From the NCBI GenBank assembly GCA_025267735.1, contig CM046299.1, forward strand, positions 30,643,987 through 30,707,986: DNA of 64,000 nucleotides, written 5' to 3'. Position 1 is the first letter of the stretch, and each line of letters starts with the position of its first letter. Under the pieces are notes generated by a model that searched no databases, was not told where the DNA came from, and saw only the letters and a list, made by a program, of their open reading frames with translations. The position numbers were made by a program, and so were the translations under genes. Below are positions 24,801 to 33,800 of the stretch, in pieces. This stretch comes from Mactra quadrangularis (Eukaryota > Mollusca > Bivalvia > Venerida > Mactridae).

Positions 24801-27800
24801 AAACATTTTATGCTTTAGAAAAAAAAAATTATTTAAAGATTTCATGAACAGAAGTTTTGTTCTGTTCTATAATATTAGAAAAAACATACAGTCTGTTTTT
24901 TGTGAAAGTGACATAATTTAGCAAACTTTAAAAAAAGAGGAACATTAAACTATGCTATTGATTAAATACCAAATCTCTAGGCTTCAGATTTTCTAGCGGT
25001 TTCAGATTTTTCTTTGAAAAAATGAGGTTCAACCAAACCTCATTTTTCACAAAACGTGTTTTTCACAAGTTGTGAAAAACGCGTAATGAGGTTCAACGTT
25101 TGTTACAACCCGTTTTGTAATAAAAATCCGAATTGTAATAATTATTACAAAACGGGTTATTACAAACATACAAACCCATTTTGTAATAAAAACCCGAAAT
25201 GTAATAAAGTGTCTAGTTGTATTAATTTTAGTATAAACTATAGTTAGATACTTAAAATTATTGGTAAAGAAAGAAAAAAATGTTTAACAAGCAAACATAA
25301 AATGTTTAAATAGACAAATTACTTACATTTCGCCGTGTTAATTTGAAGATTTCGACAGAAAAACAAATTGTCATATTTTATTGCAAAACGATTTTTTACA
25401 AAAGTGGTTGAACATATCAACCCGTTAATAATAAATTATTATTACAATTATGGTTTTTATAACAAAACGGGTTGTAACAAACGTTGAAAAAAACACGCGC
25501 GTAATTTTTACAGGTTGTGAAAAATGCGTACGTGTTTTTCACAGGTAGTGAAAAACACTTTAGTGAAAAATGAGGTTCAACGTTAACCTCATTTTTCACA
25601 GAACGCGTTTTTCACAACCTGTGAAAACACGTTTGTGAAAAACGAGGTTAAACATGGCAAACTTGCTCAATACTGGAATATATTGCCCGCTTCGAGGCTT
25701 TATCGGCACACTTTCACCGCAATTTTGTTACTATTCATACAACATATGAATTCCAGTATTGAGCGACGGTAAAAAATCTGACAATGAAATTTGTACCTCT
25801 AAAATTGACCACTGTGTTACAATTCACAAAGTATAACTCACAATTGCTTTTAATTTTATATATCAATTACATAAGCTACAATCATATTTATTTAAGTTTG
25901 ATATGCATGCATCTTCCCAACATGTAAACCTGTTTTACCAACGGTATATCTTACCAAAATGAAATACTGCAGAATCTTCATGTTTCCATCTATGCATTAT
26001 AAATAAATATTAGTGTCAGGGCGGATAATGGGTTATGTGCTTCATGCTTCATGCCCCAAGAGTTGCTAGTTTGAATCCCTCTCCTCCACTTAAACGACTT
26101 AGGCTCAATAGTTACTATGGACATAAATGTTAGCGTTGATATTCGTGTTGTTGCTAGGGAGCGTTACGTAGGATGCTAGGACCTAAGTGTTTGCTAGAGG
26201 ATAAGGGGAAATTATTATGGACAATGAAACTGTTGCTAAGTGTGCTTGAGCAGCTGCTATGGACCTTGAGGCGGTTGCTTTGGATGCGAAACTTGTTAAT
26301 ACGGACATTATAACAGTACCATGGGACATGTGTGCTTACTATGTACCATGAGGTGGCTTCTCTATGTGCTAAAGTGGTTGCTTGTACCTAAAGGTGGTTA
26401 AATACGGCACAATACTGGCTTGTTGAAGACCTTAGGGTGGTTGCGACATCTTGCGTCCATATTGCTACGTTAACCATCTAAATAAAATATTTGAAAATAA
26501 CTTCTTCTTCTCGTTCACCGCTACACAGTCAGACCAGTCTTGAGGATGAATTGTATGGTCCGTCTGAGTTCAACTACAGTACCATACAGTTTCTCCTGTA
26601 AAGTTGTCTCAGTCGGCCATATTGCTATTCTCTCCTGGTGGTGTCTTTCACAGGTTTAAAGGATGTGCTCAGTGGTTTGGTCATCCTCACCGCATGGGCA
26701 TGTAGCTGTCGGTGCCAGCTTCAGCTGTTTATGCATATGTGCATTTAGCCGGTTGTGTCCAGTCCGAAGTCTCACCATTACTACTTGTTCTGGCCTGCTG
26801 AGAAGGTGATAATCATCCTTTTCTTGGGTTGGCCTCATCAGTGTCTTGATAATGGTGGTCTTTTCCTGGTATGTCACATTTGCAACTGGTTGCTCTTTTT
26901 GAACCTTCTTTTGCAAGCTTGTCTGCCTGTTCATTTCCAGGGATTCCGCAATGGGCAGGTATCCATTGGAGAATGACTTTGTATTTGCTATTGATGGTCT
27001 GCAGAGCTTTTGCTAAGTATGGCAATTTCTTGTTTGTAAGGGCTTGAAGCACCGACAAAGCATCAGTGAGAAAAACAACCATGGAGCTCATCTGTCTTGA
27101 GTCCTTGACATGAGATATACCTGTTATCAATGCTTCAGACTCTGCTCTGTAGTTACTGCAGTGTTTGCCTGTGGGAATACTTGCTGTTTCTTTGGTACCA
27201 TTAGGGTAGAATATGGCAATACTAGCCCCACCATCCTGAATGGCATCAGTTGCTGAGCCATCAGTATATACATGTGTTTAGGTTTCTGGTGGGTATTGTT
27301 CACTGATCATTGATAGTGTCTGGTTACGTCTGGTATTGTTATCCTCAGTTCCCTGTTCAAGGAATGGTATCAGAGCGGATTTCCACATCTGATAGGTCAT
27401 TTTCCAATGGGTTGGTGATGTCAGCCATACCAAGGGGAGTAACTGGTATGTCTATGGCAGGTGCATTGAGCTTTTTCAGCTTCTTGGCCTCATGTATAAA
27501 ACTACTGCGCTTCAAACTGTTCTTGGTGTAGCCTTGTAGTTTTTCTTTCATGGGATGGTCTTGTAAGCACTCTAACTGAAACATTAGTTTTGTTTATCAT
27601 ATACTTAAAGATATACTATGATATTGACCCATGTTGTGAAAATTGCGTTAGGACTAAAAATCGAAAAATATGTCTAACGTAATTTTCACATTGCTCATTT
27701 GTGAAAAACGCGTACGCAAGTTTCACAACTTGTGAGAATTACTAACGTGTTTTTCACAAGTTATGAAAATTGCGAACACGTTTTTCAGTTGTGAAAAACA

Positions 27801-30800
27801 CGGGTTGTGAAAAATGAGGTTCAACAGTTGCAGTTGTATGTTAATTATCAAATAGATATATCATTTACATTGGTAAAAAATGTTTAATATCAATATTTTT
27901 CAAATGCGCGGTTGATTATCATTGTTAATTGGCGTTAATTGGGTCACTAGCACTAAAAAGGTGAAGGTCGTCTGAGACCATACACACTTTATTTGCTCTG
28001 ATGTTTTTGGATATTTATTCAAGTTAACAACAGAGTTTTGTGAATATTTTTGGATGTGCATGTTCATGAACACTTCAGCTAAGTGCATCTTTAATTATAT
28101 TTTTATTTTTTCAATCATGGGTTTAGTTATTCTTAAAAACAATATTCAAAATTTTGATAATTTTTATCATAAAAAATCACACCTTTTACCAAATTCATGT
28201 TGTTCATTGAAATATGACCGTGACCAATTATTGGATTTAGGCTTAAATGTTTACAATAATCCTTGTTTATAAAGTTGATACCGCTCTAATAATTCACTCA
28301 AATAAGCTCCTTACCGGTCACAAAGAAAAAATAGATGTGTTGTGAAAAGTTCAGTTAAAACCCCTCAGGGCATTAATAAAAACAACTTAATATACCCTAA
28401 AATATGTAACACTGTAAGTCAGATTAGTGAAAATGTAAATTGTTTGACTTTAAACTGTAGATCTGCTGTAAATAAAGATTTTGTAATAGGCCAATATTTG
28501 AGGGAAGAAAGAATAGATTTTGCCTTATTAACAGAAACTTGGTTTTCAGATGATAAAAAACATTTAATCGATACCTCTGATTTAAACCAAAATGGGTACA
28601 GATTAACAGTATCCAATAGACAAAATAAAGTCGGAGGGGGGGATAGCTAGATCTTGTCGCATTGCAATTGATATTAATAAAATTAAGAGCGGGAATACAA
28701 GAAGCTTTTAATATGGTATATGGAAATTAATTTTCAAAAATGTTCCCCTTTATTGTATTGGAATTTACAGACCCCAGCATTAGCCACTGTTTCTCAGTTT
28801 GCAGAAGACTTCAATCAATTTATTGAAGATTTAATTCCTAACTACTCTAACCTGTTAATTATGAGAGACTTCAATTTACATCTTGAAGATAGATCCACGG
28901 CTGTGTCTGAATTTCCTAATTGTATCCATTCCTTTGGTTTAGAACAGCATGTAAATTTTAAAACACATATTGGTGGTAACATGTTAGATCTTGTACTTAC
29001 TGAAGCAGTAAATGGTGTACAGGTTAAGAAATGTGATCAGGGACCTTTTTTATCAGATCATTGTGTAGTTAAGGTACTAATAAATGTTGAAAAAGAAAAT
29101 ATTGTGAGCAAATGTTTAAAATTCTGCAATCTTAAAAAAATCAACCATGAAAATTTTGCTTCTGATTTGAAAGACATTACTATTGAGTGTGAATATGTTG
29201 ATTCTTATGTTAATATTTTTGAGTCAAAGCTTCAAACTACTCTTGACAAACATGCTCCGGTAGTAGAAAAAACTAAAATTCAAAGAGCTCCAAAACCATG
29301 GTTTACTGATAATCTTGTCTTACTTAAAAGTTCAATGAGAAAACAAGAAAGATTATGGAGAAAATATGGAAAGCCTGAACAATTAGAAGCTTCCAAGGTT
29401 ATGCGCAACCGTTATCATTATGAATTTAATGAAGAAAAGGTCAAATCACTAAGTCAAAAAGTTCTTGATGCTAAAGGTGATACAAAACAATTGTATAAAT
29501 TTGTTGCTGAAATGACTGGAGTAAGATCTGAGAATCCAATGCCGAAAGGCGATTCTGATCACTCCATAGCAGAAAATTTTGCTGATTATTTCTTAAATAA
29601 AATTTCAAAAATTAGGGAATCCTTGTTACAATTTCCAACTTATTCACCGCAACAAAAGGATGTACCTAGTCTTGATCATTTTAAGGATTTTTCAATAGAA
29701 AAGGTCAGAGATCTTATAAGTGACTTGAATACCAAATCATCTGAGTTAGACATATTGCCAACAAAAGTGCTAAAATGTTATCTACAAGAATTATTACCTC
29801 TAATTACTCATTTAATAAATATATCATTGAAACATGGTGTATTCCCTTCCAAGTGGAAAGAGGCAATTGTTTAGCCACTTCTTAAGAAGGTGGGTCTGGA
29901 TCTGGAATATGCTAATTATAGACCGGTTAGCAATTTGTCCTTCTTATCTAAGGAAATAGAAAAGTCTGCCTTAAATAGATTGAATACTCATGTTGATAAG
30001 AATAATCTTCTTCCAAAAAATCAGTCTGCATATAGACGTTTTCACTCATGTGAGTCAGCCCTCCTTAGATTAGTGAATGACCTACTGTGTGGTGTGGAGA
30101 AATTAGAAGTAACTGCATTAATAGCTATTGATCTGAGTGCTGCATTTGACACTGTTGATCATGACATTTTATTAGAAGTACCTAATAATCAATATGGACT
30201 ACAGAATAGTACACTTCGCTGGATTGATTCATATCTTCGCCCACGAGCATGTCGAGTCAACGTCAATACTAGTTCATCACCTGTACGTCCATTAGATTGC
30301 AGTGTTCCACAAGGTAGTTGTTTGGGTCCGTGGCTATATCTTACTTATGCAGGGACCTTATTTGATGTCATTCCATCTGATATATCAGTGCATGGTTTTG
30401 CTGATGACCACACTGCTAATAAAAGATTCTGTCCTAATAATCAGAATGAAGAAGCAAATGCCATTTCTGATCTTGAAGATTGTGCTCTAACAATAAATTC
30501 GTGGATGAATGAAAATAAATTAAAAATGAACAACTCAAAGACGGAGTTTATCATGTTTGGAAGCAGAGCACAGTTGAAAAAATGCTTAACGCAGTCAATC
30601 AATATTGCTGGTGAAACTATTGAAGACAATTCGCTATTTAGGGGCCTTTCTTGATGAAAACTTAAGCTTTAAAGATCACATTAAAACAAAAAGTAGAACT
30701 GTCATGTTCAACTATTTACGTATCAAAAGTATTAGAATATATATATGGATAAAGAAGCAACAGAAACACTAGTCCTATCTTTGGTCATGTCCCACATTGA

Positions 30801-33800
30801 TTACTGTAATCTAATCTTGTATGGAATCTCAAAATGTGATCTTAACAAATTTCAGCGAATTCAAAACATGTGTGCCAAACTAGTATTAAGGCTAAAAAAT
30901 CAGTTCAGTTCAAAGGATGCTTTGTACTCACTGCACTGGTTACCAGTCAAAGCAAGAATCAACTTTAAAATATGTACTTTCATGACTGTACAACTGTTTT
31001 TCTGGAACTGCACCTGCATACCTGACTGAAATTCTTCAAAAGCCTGTACAAAGCAGATCTGGTCTTAGATCTGCAAAATCCAAAGACCTGAATTTTTTGA
31101 TACCAATAAATAAGAAAAAAAAATTCAGTGACAGAAGCTTTAGTACAGTTGGTCCCATGCTATGGAATAAGCTACCAGATGATATCAAATTATCACCTAC
31201 TTTGGATGTATTCAAAAAAAGATTGAAAACTCATTATTTCTCTACTTTCTATGATCTATTCTAAAACTGACATGGCTTGTTAATGCCTCACCTTACAATT
31301 ACGGTAAACATACTAAGTGATTGAGTGAGTGCATTATGACATGGGAATGGGGATTGCTTCGCTCTCAGACATTTTATACCTTGTTTCATATGACTGCAAT
31401 GACAACCTAAATAAATTGTCCCTTTAAAGGTGATGTTTCGACACCTTTGGGGATGTATTAAGGGCCCTTAAAAGGTGATGTTTCGACACCTTTGGGGAAT
31501 TGTCTGGTTAACAGTGGCGTTGTTACACTGTTCAGGACATGTCCAGTTAACAGTAGCATCATGTTATACTGTTCAGAACGCCAATTTTCAATATCAAATA
31601 AATAGAAATAAATAAGAAATTAGTGATAAAAATGTAAAATTAAGTGGAATCATGATCTGTGAAGGATGTAGGTCCAAAAATATGAATTATAAAGGCTTTT
31701 TTATTTTGTTTTGTGTTATTGTATATACATTATGTTTTTATGGTGGAGGGTTTTTACTTACATGTATTTATTTTTTTATAACATTTTTGTACAACGCCAT
31801 TGGATATGTTATATAGAAATAGGCGTTTAATCAAATGAAAAAGTTTAAAGTATGACATCCCAATAAAAGATAAGATCAATCAACAAACATGTTTATTGCT
31901 GCAGCTGTAAAACAATAGATCATAAAACTTAAGGGGGGTCTGATAAAAATTGAAATAATGACACCACTGATTACAGGGTTATCTATGTATCTGCTGATTA
32001 TTATATGTTAATCCATTTTATGATAATATAGTGTTTGATTTGTATTTTTTAATACTGTCAGAAACTTAAATTCCTTAACATATTGAAACTGTCATATGGA
32101 CATTTTTGTTATTTTTCTTAATATTTCTCGTCAAATTCAACGCGTGAACTAGCAAGTGCGATTTCATTGGTTGAATGACTTAACACTATAGTTCTATTTG
32201 TTTGCTGTTAAACCTAGGGTTTAGAGTGTTAAACATATAGTTTAAGTAATTTTATATGCAAACAGCGCTTAAAACCATAGTTTAAAGTATTAACCCTTAA
32301 CTGGTTAACCCCGCATTTTTACGTGTCTAGACACCCCCTTCAAAATGGCCGCCACAGCCTTAAAATTGGTGTTTTTAACTGGATTTAGTAAATTTCACTA
32401 AAGGAAAGTTGTCCCCAAAAAATGAGAGTTTTTCGCGCGCCTCCTCTATCAAAAGATGTCTCAGGGGGCGCAGCGCCCCACATCGCCAGAAAAAAAATCG
32501 GGGTCATTGAGTGCAGCGAAATGGCGCCAAACGCTGATAAGAAAACATGTTTTCAGTCTCTGAAAAGACCTGGCACTTTAAACCTCAATTTTGGAAAATA
32601 TCACTGTTCGAAATGCAAAGTTGGGGTGGAAAAAGAGCGAAATTGTTTGCCCTTTTTTGCTCCGCCCCATCGTTGCCATGGTAACTGGGATCGGAAAGAC
32701 ATTTACCCAGGGAATAACTTGGCTGAGTTGCATATCTGTATGATTAGAAATGAAATTAGAGCATCTTGAAATAGTCCTAGCGCGTAATGGTGAAAAAATG
32801 GCTATTTTTCACACATGTCGCCACCAGTAAAGGGTTAAACCATAGGTTTAACAGAAAACAGTGAAACGAAGTCTTAAACTATGGGTTTAACAGTTAAACC
32901 TTTTTTAATATCTTAATCTATATGTTTAAGAGAAATAAAGTTGAATCAATAGGATTAAGAGTCTTAAACATAGGGTTTAACTGTTAAACATAGGGTTTAA
33001 GAGTTAAACATATAGTTTAAAGTCTTAATCTACAGTTTCAATTTTGAAAAGTTAAAAGTACTCGTATATGATTAAGACTCTTTAAACCATATGTTTAAGT
33101 CTGTTAAACTATGGGTTTAACAGTTAAACCTATGGTTTAAGTAATTATTGTGCAAACGGCATGCCATACACTGGCACCAGAGTTCATAACTTATGATCAT
33201 AATAAGATAATGCGTACGCCCCTACCGGGTATATGTTGTCCCCCGTGTATATATGTGCACTACCTTATATATATAATATTATGTGATGAAATTATAGTTA
33301 TAACTTGTATACGATAATGTATACGGGACCGATTTGATTGATAAATATTATTATTAAAGTATATGTGTGCCTTTTTAACAAGTTTAAGGACTCTGGTGCC
33401 AGTGCAATAAATCTAGGGAATATATCGCTCAGAGATATCAATCTGGATTCTCACTTTTAAGTCGATTTGCAAATGTTTGTAAGAACAAAAAACTATCAAA
33501 TTCATCTTTTTATTTCGAATTAAGATCTTGCATTTGAATGTGTAAAATATGCATGTGTCAAGAATTGTTTACATTTTACCTTAATCTACCCGCGTGAATT
33601 TACTAACCTTCAATCAATACACAAATAGGCATTACACAAAGAAAGTATTTTTCATTTGAATACATACATTTATAAGTGCAAAATGTCAAAAGTATCCAGA
33701 ATGAAGCTCGGGAAATAAGCGATTGCAACATACTACTTTATTTAAAAATCACAAATCATATATTTGAACTGCCATTGATCAATGTCAAAATACATGTACA

